Source: Knoellia sp. S7-12
GTDB taxonomy: Bacteria; Actinomycetota; Actinomycetes; Actinomycetales; Dermatophilaceae
Direction: 5' to 3'
Length of the DNA stretch: 64,000 nucleotides
Assembly: GCF_040518285.1 (NCBI RefSeq)
Contig: NZ_CP155449.1
Span: 3,844,001 to 3,908,000, forward strand
In this document: piece after piece, positions 25,210 through 33,815 of the stretch
Layout of the letters: the number at the start of each line of letters is the position of its first letter
Numbering within the stretch: position 1 is the stretch's first letter
The notes under the pieces: model-generated
Databases searched by the model: none
The model's input: the letters and a program-made list of their open reading frames with translations, nothing else
Told to the model about the DNA's origin: nothing
Program-made: the position numbers and the translations under genes

Positions 25210-26285
25210 CCCGAGTGGCCCGGCGCGGTTGAGTCAGCGGCCGGAAGGCCGAACGTCACGCCGACCATCGTCACGCCCCGGCCGTCTTCTTCGTATGCCG
25301 TCCGCTCCAGTGCCGCGAGCGCGGCACCGATGAGGATGGCCGGGTCTCGTGAGGGTTCGTCGAGCGACCCTGGCGTCATGACGGCGTGGTCGTCGTCGAA
25401 GCGGAGATGGACATCGAGCCGGGACGCTGGGCGTGGATCCTCACCAAGGCGAGCCAGCGCCCGAATCACATTGTCTCGCAACGCTTCCTGAATGGTCGAG
25501 CGCTGCCGGGTGGAGCGCCCCAACGATCGTTGCGACGAGATGGACTTGCGGGCCGTGGGGAGCCTGATGGTCGCGTCGTCGAGGCCGTCCCGGATAGCGA
25601 CGAGGTTCTTGGCCATCGCTTTGGCGACCCGGCGCTCGATCAGGGCGTCGACGGTCCAGCCGGCCAGATCGGCCACGACGACGATGCCGGCGTCGTGGAG
25701 CTTGCCGCTCGTCATCGGTCCGACGCCCCACAGGTCCGCGACCGGCAGTCGTGGCCGCACCCGCGCCTCGGTCTCCGCGTCGACGACGAAGAGACCGTCG
25801 GGCTTGGCACGGCGACTGGCCAACTTGGCAAAGAGCTTGGCCCGCGCCACCCCCGCCGACACCGGCAGCCCGAGCTCGCGACGGGCCCGAACTCGCAATG
25901 CCGCGGCGATCCGGCCCGCCTCCTCGACCGAGCCACCGTCGAGAGCTGACACGTCGAGGAACGCCTCCTCCATCGAGCCAGGTTCGACGAGGGGCGTGAT
26001 GTCCCGGAACAGCGCCATGAGATCGGCGCTGGCCGACTCATAGGCCGACCCACGGAACTGCGCCACGAGCAGTTCGGGCCAGCGACGGACGGCCTGGAAC
26101 AGCGGCATACCCGCATGAACGCCGAGCGCTCGTGCCTCATAGCTCGCACAGGCGACCACTTGCGGACCCACGACCATCGGTCGCCCGCGCAGGTGCGGGT
26201 GATCGCGCTGCTCGACCGAGGCGAAGAACGCATCGGCGTCGGCATGGATGAGCATGTGCCCAACGATTCCACCAGCCTCCGACAT
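25206..26285 (-). CDS. dinB: Y-family DNA polymerase (DinB / Pol IV)
   Basis: A 359-residue translesion polymerase. The first catalytic carboxylates lie in HADADAFFASVE (Asp16, Asp18). The third site reads SMEEAFLD at 104-111, with Glu106-Glu107 where most DinB proteins have Asp-Glu. The palm/finger region, the little finger with FDDDHAVMTPG and a Pol IV-like C terminus follow. The family copies damaged DNA with low fidelity and lacks proofreading. A second start (ATG 26255) would give the core only. A duplicated motif lies upstream of the start, so regulation is likely at that point. Confidence 0.88.
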   Translation of the reverse strand: MSEAGGIVGHMLIHADADAFFASVEQRDHPHLRGRPMVVGPQVVACASYEARALGVHAGMPLFQAVRRWPELLVAQFRGSAYESASADLMALFRDITPLVEPGSMEEAFLDVSALDGGSVEEAGRIAAALRVRARRELGLPVSAGVARAKLFAKLASRRAKPDGLFVVDAETEARVRPRLPVADLWGVGPMTSGKLHDAGIVVVADLAGWTVDALIERRVAKAMAKNLVAIRDGLDDATIRLPTARKSISSQRSLGRSTRQRSTIQEALRDNVIRALARLGEDPRPASRLDVHLRFDDDHAVMTPGSLDEPSRDPAILIGAALAALERTAYEEDGRGVTMVGVTFGLPAADSTAPGHSG

Positions 26286-26303
26286 CGCCCCACCCCCGAC
26301 TTA

Positions 26304-26347
26304 TTGCGCAATCCGTCGGAACTCCACACTTCTTGCGCAATCCGTCG
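26304..26347. promoter_or_regulatory. Direct repeat of TTGCGCAATCCGTCG upstream of dinB
   Basis: Two identical 15-bp copies (26304-26318 and 26333-26347) are spaced 29 bp apart start to start; each contains the palindrome TTGCGCAA. They lie 19-62 bases before the dinB start, in the expected promoter region. No match to the LexA box of actinobacteria (TCGAACN4GTTCGA) is seen, so another regulator is likely. Confidence 0.55.
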
Positions 26348-26404
26348 AGTCGGTCGGGGTCATCGTCAGGCTCACCGAGCCAACCTGCGCGCCGTGCCTG
26401 ACAC

Positions 26405-27004
26405 TCACGCCCCTCGGAACAGGTCCCTCCGGTTGTCCACCCCGAGCTTGCGCAGGATGCTGCGCACGTGAGTCTTGACCGTGGAGACCTCGAGGGTGAG
26501 TCGAGCCGCCATGTCGGGGTTGGTCAGCCCTTCGATCATCAGGTGGAGGATCTCGTTCTCCCGCTCCGTCAGGGGCTCGACCGGAGCGAACCGTCGCGCT
26601 TCGACCCATGAAGCGCGACCAGATTCAAGCACCAATGCGTGTGGGCCGACCCGCACGTGACGCAGCGCCGCGATGAAGGCGTCGTTGGGTGCCGTCTTGC
26701 TGACGAGTGCGTCAGCGCCCGCGAGTCTGGCGATCTGGACGTCAATGGGGCGGGTGAAGGAGGTGAACACCACCACTCGGGCGCCGCACACGGTCTTGAT
26801 GGACCGACAGAGCTGGATCCCGCTGTGGGCGCCCCCGAGCCTGACGGGCAGGACGACCACATCAGGCTGCAGGCGCCGTGCCGAGTCGAGAGCCTGCGAG
26901 GCGCTCGTGGCCTCGCCCACGACCTCGAAGTCGGCATGCTCCGCCGTGAGGGTACGAAGACCGCGCAGGACGACCGGGTGATCCTCGACCAGCAGCACCT
27001 TCAT
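26405..27004 (-). CDS. NarL/FixJ-family response regulator lacking the phospho-acceptor Asp
   Basis: A 199-residue regulator: receiver domain then a LuxR-type HTH with LTERENEILHLMIEGLTNPDMAARL. The acidic pocket (Glu7-Asp8), the switch Thr81 and Lys103 are present. The phospho-acceptor is replaced: the conserved 'LLDVRLP' reads VVLPVRLGG, with Pro53 in place of Asp. It therefore cannot be phosphorylated in the normal way and probably works as a ligand- or dimer-controlled pseudo-receiver. No histidine kinase gene is adjacent. The start is the ATG at 27004; three residues further upstream there is another. Confidence 0.85.
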   Translation of the reverse strand: MKVLLVEDHPVVLRGLRTLTAEHADFEVVGEATSASQALDSARRLQPDVVVLPVRLGGAHSGIQLCRSIKTVCGARVVVFTSFTRPIDVQIARLAGADALVSKTAPNDAFIAALRHVRVGPHALVLESGRASWVEARRFAPVEPLTERENEILHLMIEGLTNPDMAARLTLEVSTVKTHVRSILRKLGVDNRRDLFRGA

Positions 27005-27129
27005 GACGACCAAGCCGGTCCTTCCTCAGTGGTCCCGCGCGCCGCCTCCAGTGCCGCCGCGTCGGGCCTACCGATGATCCTCCCTCAGGGATGAGGTGGA
27101 GCAAGCGCCGAAGTCCCTACCGTCGAGGT

Positions 27130-28386
27130 ATGACGACTCAGCTCGACGGGACGCGACAGCGCAGCTTCGATTTTGCCGTGATCGGCGCCGGCGTCGTCGG
27201 CGCCAGCATTGCTCGGGAGTTGGCCAGACGTGGGGCCAGCGTCGTCGTGCTCGACAGGGCATCCGGGGTCGGAGGTGGCTGTTCCTACGCCAACGCCGGG
27301 ATTCTTGCCCCTGACCACGTGTCTCCTCTGGCGACACCTGCGCTCCTGCGCGAGGCCCCCATTCAGATGATGCGCCGCCCACCCGCGGTGCGAGTGCGGC
27401 CCACGCGTGGGTTGGCGCCCTGGCTGGGCAAGCTGGCTGCGTCGGCCACACCCAACCGGGCGCGCGTCGCCCAGGCCAGGCTGCGGCAGTTGGCGAACGA
27501 AAGCACCCACCTCCACCGCGAGCTCGGGGCCCAAGGCCTCAACCCCTCGTTGCGGAAGACAGGTGCTCTCGACGTCTACCTCCGTCCCCCTCGCGGTCCG
27601 GTCGCGGGGTTGCTCTCGCCGACCGAGCTGCATGAGCTGGAGCCGGGACTCGCGCCCGTTGCCGGGGGCCTGCATCGCACCGAGGAGTGGGTCGTCGAGA
27701 GTCGCAGCTACGTGCGGGCGATGCTCGACGACGCAGTGGCGCATCGCGCTGAGGTGTTCTTCGGCACCACGGTGCAGCAGCAGGTGCTCAGCGGCGAGCG
27801 AGTTGCGGCAGTCGACACGACGGCCGGAAGGATCCGGGTTGGTCACGTCGTGCTCGCCTCGGGCGTCGAGGCGGGAATCCTGGCGGACCAGGTGGGGCTG
27901 CGGCTGCCACTGCGGGGAGGTCGTGGCTATGTGGTGGACGTGGCCGCGCCTGATGGAACCCTCGGAAAGCCGGTGCGGCTCAAGGAGCATCGTGTGGTCG
28001 TCACCCCGCTCGAGGACCGGATCCGGGTGGCGGGTTCCATCGAGTTCGGTGACGAGGCACGCACCGCGGACCTGCGACGTGCCGACGCGCTGCTCGAGGT
28101 CGCAGCACGAGCGGTGCCCGGGCTGCGGGGCGCACCCGTGCTCGACCGCTGGGCCGGGGAGCGGCCGTGCACGCCGGACGGCGTACCCGTCATCGGCGCG
28201 ACCCACACCGTGCAGAACCTCTCAGTGGCCACGGGTCACGGAATGTGGGGACTCATCCTGGCTCCGGTCACTGCGCGCCTCATCGCCGGCCAGGCCATCG
28301 ACCACCGCGTAGACCCGGACCTCGACTGGCTCAGCCCGGACCGATTCGCGCGACGCAGGACCGTCTTGAGCAGACGTATCGCCTGA
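27130..28386 (+). CDS. FAD-dependent amino-acid oxidoreductase (DadA/DAO-like)
   Basis: A 418-residue flavoprotein with the FAD dinucleotide motif VIGAGVVGASIARELARRG (about 17-35) and the C-terminal GHGMWGLILAPVTARLIA motif typical of D-amino-acid dehydrogenase/glycine oxidase-type enzymes. It oxidises amines or amino acids, producing an imine. The ATG at 27130 is preceded by a GAGG. The substrate is unknown. No strong promoter is visible in the 125-base divergent region with the response regulator. Confidence 0.85.
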   Translation: MTTQLDGTRQRSFDFAVIGAGVVGASIARELARRGASVVVLDRASGVGGGCSYANAGILAPDHVSPLATPALLREAPIQMMRRPPAVRVRPTRGLAPWLGKLAASATPNRARVAQARLRQLANESTHLHRELGAQGLNPSLRKTGALDVYLRPPRGPVAGLLSPTELHELEPGLAPVAGGLHRTEEWVVESRSYVRAMLDDAVAHRAEVFFGTTVQQQVLSGERVAAVDTTAGRIRVGHVVLASGVEAGILADQVGLRLPLRGGRGYVVDVAAPDGTLGKPVRLKEHRVVVTPLEDRIRVAGSIEFGDEARTADLRRADALLEVAARAVPGLRGAPVLDRWAGERPCTPDGVPVIGATHTVQNLSVATGHGMWGLILAPVTARLIAGQAIDHRVDPDLDWLSPDRFARRRTVLSRRIA

Positions 28387-28397
28387 GGGAGTGCACT

Positions 28398-28425
28398 TGT
28401 CAGGCCTGGGGGTGCACACCTGACA
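28398..28425. promoter_or_regulatory. Inverted repeat in the nadE leader
   Basis: TGTCAGG (28398-28404) and CCTGACA (28419-28425) form a 7-bp perfect inverted repeat with a 14-base loop, 12 bases before the nadE start and just after the upstream stop. It may be a weak terminator or an operator for NAD-metabolism control (for example NrtR or a similar regulator). It is too short to decide. Confidence 0.3.
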
Positions 28426-28436
28426 GACTCGGGGTC

Positions 28437-30509
28437 ATGGACTTCCGCAACGCCTACGCGCACGGATTCGCCCGTGTCGCTGCCTGCACCCTCCCCGTGA
28501 CGATGGCCGACCCCGCCAAGAACGCGCAGGCCACGATCGAGCAGGTGCGGGCCCTTCACGAGGACGGCGTCGCGGTCGCGCTCTTCCCCGAGTTGGGCCT
28601 GTCCGGCTATGCGATCGACGACCTGCTCATGCAGGACGTCCTCCTCGAGGACGTCGACAAGGCGATCGTCACCATCGCCGAGGCGAGCGCGAAGCTCACG
28701 CCGATCATCGTCGTCGGCGCTCCCCTTCTCATCGGCAACCGCCTCTACAACTGCGCCGTCGTCATCCAGGGCGGCGAAGTCATTGGGGTCGCCCCGAAGT
28801 CCTACCTGCCCAACTACCGCGAGTTCTACGAGAAGCGCTGGTTCGCGGCGGGCGACGACGCGGTGGACACCCTCATCAACCGCCCGCACTGGCCCGGGGC
28901 CGACGAGGACGGCGACATCGCCTACGGCACCGACCTCCTCTTCGAGGCGACCGACGTCCCCGGCCTGACCGTCCACGTCGAGATCTGCGAGGACATGTGG
29001 GTCCCCGTGCCGCCGAGCCACCGAGCCGCGCTCGCGGGCGCGACGGTCCTGCTCAACTTGAGCGCCTCCCCGATCACTGTTGGCCGCGCCGACGACCGCC
29101 ACCTGCTCGCCCGCTCGGCGAGCGCCCGATGCAATGCGGCCTACCTGTATGCCGCTGCCTCCGAGGGTGAGTCGTCCACCGACCTCTCGTGGGACGGCAT
29201 GACCATGGTCTACGAGATGGGTGACCTGCTGGGCGAGTCCGAGCGCTTCCCCAGCGGACCGCAGGCGACCATCGTCGATGTCGACCTGGATCGGTTGCGG
29301 CAGGAGCGGATTCGCCAGGGCAGCTTCGACGACAACCGTCGCGTCGAGGGCATCGGCGAGCCCGGTGGAGAGTCGTTCCGGGTCGTCGCGTTCGAGCTCG
29401 AGCCACCCACGGGCGACATCGGGCTGCGTCGCAAGGTCGACCGCTTCCCGTTCGTGCCCGACGACGAGGCCCGCCTCGCGCAGGACTGTTACGAGGCCTA
29501 CAACATCCAGGTCTCCGGGCTCGAGCAGCGGCTGCGCGCCATCGGCCAACCCAAGATCGTCATCGGCGTCAGCGGTGGACTCGACAGCACCCACGCCCTC
29601 ATCGTCGCGGCCAAGGCGATGGACCGGCTTGGGCGACCGCGCACCGACATCATCGGCTTCACGATGCCGGGCTTCGCGACGAGCGATGGCACCAAGAGCA
29701 ACGCGATCCACCTCATGGAGTCCCTCGGGATCACCTGGGAGGAACTCGACATCAAGCCCGCCGCCACGCAGATGCTCACGGACCTCGGCCACCCGTTCGG
29801 CAAGGGCGAGGAGGTCTATGACGTCACCTTCGAGAATGTCCAGGCCGGGCTGCGCACCGACTACCTCTTCCGTGCCGCCAATCAGCGCGGAGGCATCGTC
29901 CTCGGCACCGGCGACCTGTCCGAGCTCGCGCTGGGATGGTGCACCTACGGCGTCGGTGACCAGATGAGCCACTACGGCGTCAACACCGGTGTCCCCAAGA
30001 CGCTGATGCAGCACCTCATCCGCTGGGTGGTCTCCTCCGAGCAGTTCGAGGGATCCGTCAACGACACCCTCCTTGAGATCCTTGACCAGGAGATCAGCCC
30101 CGAGCTCGTCCCCACCAAGGAGGGCGAGAGGATCCAGTCGACAGAGGCCTCCGTCGGGCCCTACTCGCTGCAGGACTTCACGCTCTATCACGTTCTCCGC
30201 AGGGGCTATCGGCCCAGCAAGATCGCCTTCCTCGCCGAGCACGCCTGGGCCGACGCAGCGACCGGGGACTGGCCGGCCGGCTTCCCCGAAGGTGACCGGA
30301 CGGCATACGACCTCGCGACGATCCGTAGGTGGCTGGAAGTCTTCATCAAGCGCTACTTCGCCAACCAGTTCAAGCGCAGCGCGCTTCCCAACGGACCCAA
30401 GGTCGTCGCGGGCGGCACGATGTCGCCTCGCGGCGATTGGCGTATGCCGTCCGACGTCTCGTCCACCGCGTGGCTGGCCGAGTTGGAGCGCAACGTCCCC
30501 AAGTCCTGA
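28437..30509 (+). CDS. nadE: Glutamine-dependent NAD+ synthetase
   Basis: A 690-residue fused enzyme: N-terminal nitrilase-type glutaminase with the Glu-Lys-Cys triad (FPELGLSGYA, the lysine in APKSYLPNYREFYEKRWF, and EICEDMWVP), then the ATP-pyrophosphatase synthetase domain with GVSGGLDSTHA. It makes NAD+ from nicotinic acid adenine dinucleotide with ATP and glutamine-derived ammonia. The length fits the actinobacterial type (M. tuberculosis NadE is about 680). The start ATG at 28437 follows an AAC-free region with GGGG; the longer frame upstream overlaps the oxidase gene. An essential housekeeping enzyme. Confidence 0.95.
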   Translation: MDFRNAYAHGFARVAACTLPVTMADPAKNAQATIEQVRALHEDGVAVALFPELGLSGYAIDDLLMQDVLLEDVDKAIVTIAEASAKLTPIIVVGAPLLIGNRLYNCAVVIQGGEVIGVAPKSYLPNYREFYEKRWFAAGDDAVDTLINRPHWPGADEDGDIAYGTDLLFEATDVPGLTVHVEICEDMWVPVPPSHRAALAGATVLLNLSASPITVGRADDRHLLARSASARCNAAYLYAAASEGESSTDLSWDGMTMVYEMGDLLGESERFPSGPQATIVDVDLDRLRQERIRQGSFDDNRRVEGIGEPGGESFRVVAFELEPPTGDIGLRRKVDRFPFVPDDEARLAQDCYEAYNIQVSGLEQRLRAIGQPKIVIGVSGGLDSTHALIVAAKAMDRLGRPRTDIIGFTMPGFATSDGTKSNAIHLMESLGITWEELDIKPAATQMLTDLGHPFGKGEEVYDVTFENVQAGLRTDYLFRAANQRGGIVLGTGDLSELALGWCTYGVGDQMSHYGVNTGVPKTLMQHLIRWVVSSEQFEGSVNDTLLEILDQEISPELVPTKEGERIQSTEASVGPYSLQDFTLYHVLRRGYRPSKIAFLAEHAWADAATGDWPAGFPEGDRTAYDLATIRRWLEVFIKRYFANQFKRSALPNGPKVVAGGTMSPRGDWRMPSDVSSTAWLAELERNVPKS

Positions 30510-30611
30510 TCCTCCCCAGGCCAACTCGCCCTCACTCGCTGACGAGTTGCGCTAAAGTCACCCCGCAGCCTGCGCGGTTCGGTCGCGCTCATATTCCTCG
30601 GGGGAAATCTC

Positions 30612-31346
30612 ATGTCTGTCGTCCTGCACCGCGCCCTGCCACTCGTCGCCGCCATGGCACTGGTTGCCCCGCTCTCCGCCTGCGGCGGCTCCGACGCCCC
30701 GGCCAAGCCGGGTGCAACTGCCTCGGCCTCCACTGTGGCCAAGAAGAAGCCGACCGCCTCTGCGCTCTACCAACAGTCCCGCGATTCCGCTCTCGCCGCA
30801 AAGAGTGGGCACGTCAAGGGCTCCTTCACGGAGGATGGCGAGTCGACCGCGATTGACATCGCCGGCTCGGTTGATGGCGCGAACCAGCAGGCCACGATCT
30901 CCACGCCCCAGGGCGAAGTCACCATGCTCACAGTGGGAGGCAAGTTCTGGATCAAGGGTGACCGGAAGTACTGGACCGAGAGCATCGACGCCGACGCAGC
31001 CAAGGCCATCGGCGCCAAGTGGCTCGTGGTGCCGCCCGCAGAGGTCAAGGACATGGGCGACACCACGATCAAGAACCTGCTCACTGAGATGTATGCGGAC
31101 GCCTCGATGTCCAAGCTCGAATCCGTTGCCACGGCTGTCAACGAGAGCACGGTCGCTGGCGTCCCCGCCTACGTGCTCACCGACAAGATCGGCGGGAACG
31201 GCGAGATCTTCATGACGGCCGACGGCAAGGCCCAGCTCATCAAACTCGTTGGCCCCAAGGACGAACCGGGCGAACTCGCCTTCACCGAATGGAACGCCGT
31301 CAAGCCCTTCGCCGCGCCTGCTGCGGCGCAGATCTTCACGCCCTGA
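30612..31346 (+). CDS. LppX/LprG-like lipoprotein
   Basis: A 244-residue protein with a signal peptide and lipobox LSACG at about 21-25 and a beta-sandwich C-terminal domain of the LppX_LprAFG type. Such proteins bind lipids or lipoglycans and move them to the cell surface. A proline/alanine-rich stretch joins the lipid anchor to the domain. No transporter partner is adjacent. A candidate -10 element (TAAAGT at 30552-30557) lies 60 bases upstream. Confidence 0.75.
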   Translation: MSVVLHRALPLVAAMALVAPLSACGGSDAPAKPGATASASTVAKKKPTASALYQQSRDSALAAKSGHVKGSFTEDGESTAIDIAGSVDGANQQATISTPQGEVTMLTVGGKFWIKGDRKYWTESIDADAAKAIGAKWLVVPPAEVKDMGDTTIKNLLTEMYADASMSKLESVATAVNESTVAGVPAYVLTDKIGGNGEIFMTADGKAQLIKLVGPKDEPGELAFTEWNAVKPFAAPAAAQIFTP

Positions 31347-31359
31347 CGAGCGGTTCCCG

Positions 31360-32238
31360 TCAGCGGCTGACCTGAGTGGGGCCGCCGATGCGGGACAGCT
31401 TCTCGGGGTTGCGCACGGCATAGACACCGGTGATGAGCCCGTCCTCGACCTCGACCGTGAGGATGCTGTCGAGCTCGCCGTCCAGTCGGACGACGAGGGC
31501 CGGGCGACCGTTGATGTCGACCGGCTCGAACGTGGTGGCGCCAAATTTGCTGAAGCCACCCAGAAGCAGGCGCGACACCTTGTCGACCCCCAGGACCGGG
31601 TGCGCGAGCGCCTGCTTGATGCCGCCGCCGTCGCCGAGCATCACGACGTCGGGCGCCAGGACGTCCACCAGCCCCTGGAGGTCACCTGTCATGACCGCTC
31701 GCTGGAAGGCCTCAAAGGCGCCGCGCGCCTGACCCGGGGAGACATCGCCGCGAGGCCGACGGGCGGCGACATGGGAGCGCGCGCGGTGTGCGATCTGTCG
31801 GACGCTCGCCGGGCTCTTGTCGACGGCTTCGGCCAGCTCCTCATAGTCGAGCCCGAACACCTCGCGCAGGACAAACACCGCCCGCTCGGTCGGCGTCAAC
31901 GTCTCGAGGACGAGGAGCATCGCCATCGAGACGCTGTCGGCCAGCTCGACGTCCTCGGCCACGTCGGGGGCCGTGACGAGCGGTTCGGGCAGCCATGGTC
32001 CGACATAGTCCTCACGTCGCCGAGACACCGTGCGGAGACGGTCGAGCGCAGTTCGGCTCACGACGCGCACGAGGAACGCCCGGGGATCACGCACTTCGCT
32101 CTGGTTCACGGCGTCCCACTTGAGCCAGGCGTCCTGGACGACGTCCTCGGCGTCGACCGCGGATCCGAGCATCTCGTAGGCGACGGTGAAGAGCAGGCTG
32201 CGATGCGCTGCGAACGGGTCCCTGGCCTCCACGTTCAT
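31360..32238 (-). CDS. sigJ: ECF41-type sigma factor with C-terminal SnoaL-like domain
   Basis: A 292-residue ECF sigma factor: region 2 (about 10-75), region 4 with the HTH LDYEELAEAVDKSPASVRQIAHRAR (about 130-155), then a SnoaL-like domain fused at the C terminus that acts as the built-in regulator. All three ECF41 hallmark motifs are present: WLPEP at 82-86, DGGG at 203-206 and NPEKL at 277-281. Group members are activated via the C-terminal domain rather than an anti-sigma factor and typically drive an adjacent carboxymuconolactone decarboxylase-like gene. That is the case here, and the two genes overlap (ATGA). Confidence 0.93.
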   Translation of the reverse strand: MNVEARDPFAAHRSLLFTVAYEMLGSAVDAEDVVQDAWLKWDAVNQSEVRDPRAFLVRVVSRTALDRLRTVSRRREDYVGPWLPEPLVTAPDVAEDVELADSVSMAMLLVLETLTPTERAVFVLREVFGLDYEELAEAVDKSPASVRQIAHRARSHVAARRPRGDVSPGQARGAFEAFQRAVMTGDLQGLVDVLAPDVVMLGDGGGIKQALAHPVLGVDKVSRLLLGGFSKFGATTFEPVDINGRPALVVRLDGELDSILTVEVEDGLITGVYAVRNPEKLSRIGGPTQVSR

Positions 32239-32828
32239 GCGGGTGACGCTACGCCGACACTGGGCTGCGAGAGAGGGGCGAGGCCACAGGCGTCGGCGAA
32301 CTCCTCCGAGTGGATTCCCAGCGCGATGTTGCCGCGTGCGCTTGAGTTCATGAAGCCGACCCTGGCGGTGAGTTCGAGCAGACCTGCGGGCCCGAGGTCC
32401 TCGAGGAGCGCGGCCGAGAGCTCGTCCGTGACGGCGACCGGCGTCTGGCACATCGCCTCGGAGTACTCCATGACCCGGCGCTCCAGCGGGGTGAAGACGC
32501 TCGACTCCCGCCACCGCGGAACCTCCCGCGCCTTGTCCACATCGAGTCCGTGGTTGTGCGCCATGAAGTAGTTGAGGTCGAGGCAGAAGCTGCACCCGAT
32601 CGCCGCGGCAGCCGACATCGCGGCATACGACGCGAGACTCTTGTCGAGCTCGTCCCAGGCTTCGACCTTGCGACCGAAGCCCATCGCGTCCTTCATCGCC
32701 CTGGGGTGGTGCCACATGACCCCCAGCGAGTCTGGGACCTTGCCGAGCATGCGTCGGGCAAAGGTCTTGATAAGGCGGCCCTGCATGCCGGTGACCTCGG
32801 CGGCGGGAATTCTGGCGTGTGCGGTCAT
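32235..32828 (-). CDS. Carboxymuconolactone decarboxylase / AhpD-like protein, ECF41 target
   Basis: A 197-residue all-helical AhpD-like protein with the redox Cys79-x-x-Cys82 (GCSFC) and a nearby His. AhpD relatives act as peroxide-linked alkyl hydroperoxidases or use the CxxC for electron transfer. It sits directly upstream of the ECF41 sigma gene and overlaps it. A perfect ECF41 promoter is upstream, so the pair is autoregulated. I chose the ATG at 32828 because AAGGAG precedes it; the ATG at 32870 would fall almost on the transcription start. Confidence 0.88.
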   Translation of the reverse strand: MTAHARIPAAEVTGMQGRLIKTFARRMLGKVPDSLGVMWHHPRAMKDAMGFGRKVEAWDELDKSLASYAAMSAAAAIGCSFCLDLNYFMAHNHGLDVDKAREVPRWRESSVFTPLERRVMEYSEAMCQTPVAVTDELSAALLEDLGPAGLLELTARVGFMNSSARGNIALGIHSEEFADACGLAPLSQPSVGVASPA

Positions 32829-32873
32829 GAGCTTCTCCTTCGTGGGCGGGTGGGGTTTCTCCGTCACCATGAA

Positions 32874-32900
32874 GACGCCGCCCGGGCCGGTTCTGTGACA
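32874..32900 (-). promoter_or_regulatory. ECF41-dependent promoter TGTCACA-N16-CGTC
   Basis: On the minus strand TGTCACA (32900-32894) is followed by exactly 16 bases and CGTC (32877-32874). This equals the published ECF41 promoter consensus in both elements and spacing. It lies about 50 bases before the AhpD-like gene, so the sigma factor transcribes its own operon. Confidence 0.9.
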
Positions 32901-32993
32901 GCCGTGTCCGAAGATTCCTCGGCGATGCGAGGCGGCACCGCTCCCTCTCGCGAGGGAACGGTGCCGGTTGAAGTGAGCTCGAGGGGTGCGGGA

Positions 32994-33815
32994 CTACTTG
33001 ACCTCGGAGCGACGAACCAGGAACAGTCCGATCGCGAGAGGGATGACCACCCAGAACAGTCCGGTGACCCCCAGCTGGGTCCACTGCGTGCCGGTGAGGT
33101 CGCCCTCGAAGAGGAAGCCCTGGGTGAAGTTGAAGTCGACCCACGGCTGCAGGTCCCGAAACCACGACTGGCTCGTGGCGAGCAACATGGTCAACGGGGT
33201 CAGGACGAAGTTGTAGACGAAGTAGCCCACGATGGCGCCCGGGGAGTTGCGGATGAGGACGCCGAGCATGAAGCCGATCAGCATGCTGAGCACCGTGGCG
33301 AGAGTGATCGTGAGCATCTGGCTGAACGAGAGGTTCCACACCGGGTCGATGCCGGCGATGGAAGCCCCGAGGAGATTGCCCAGAGCGCCGATGGCCAGAG
33401 CCAGAACCATGGCGGCGACACCGACGGCGACCGCCACCACGAGCTTGGCAGCAATAACCCGACCGCGATGCGGCACGAGCGTGAACGTCGTGAGGCCACT
33501 TCGCTGGCTCCACTCGCTCGTCACAGAGAGGGTCGCGATGATCGGGAGGATGATCACCATCGGGAAGCCGATCGCGGCACCGAAGTTGTCGTAGGTCAGG
33601 TCCGTGTCCGGAGCGAAGACCATGACGGCGGCCGTGGCCAGAACGGCGAGGATGCCGATGCTGAACATGAGCCACATCCCGGATCGGGTGTTGAACATCT
33701 TGCGCAGCTCGACCTTCAGCAGCCGGCCGGTGGGGATCGCAGCGGGCACCGCGCGTCGCTGGGCAGCAATGGGACTGGTCGTTCCTTCGGCCGAAGCCAG
33801 GGTCGTGGCGGTCAT
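32994..33815 (-). CDS. ABC-2 type transporter permease
   Basis: A 273-residue membrane protein with an N-terminal helix (about 47-68) and further helices typical of ABC-2 permeases of the NatB/CcmA-associated group. It is coupled by ATGA to the ATPase gene. The pair exports an unknown substrate (drug, lipid or peptide). The basic C terminus is RRSEVK. Confidence 0.85.
   Translation of the reverse strand: MTATTLASAEGTTSPIAAQRRAVPAAIPTGRLLKVELRKMFNTRSGMWLMFSIGILAVLATAAVMVFAPDTDLTYDNFGAAIGFPMVIILPIIATLSVTSEWSQRSGLTTFTLVPHRGRVIAAKLVVAVAVGVAAMVLALAIGALGNLLGASIAGIDPVWNLSFSQMLTITLATVLSMLIGFMLGVLIRNSPGAIVGYFVYNFVLTPLTMLLATSQSWFRDLQPWVDFNFTQGFLFEGDLTGTQWTQLGVTGLFWVVIPLAIGLFLVRRSEVK

Noticed and set aside
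28236..30524. Long minus-strand open frame (762 codons) opposite nadE
   Set aside because: The plus-strand frame is a complete NAD synthetase with all catalytic motifs; the opposite frame is a GC-rich shadow with no recognisable domain.
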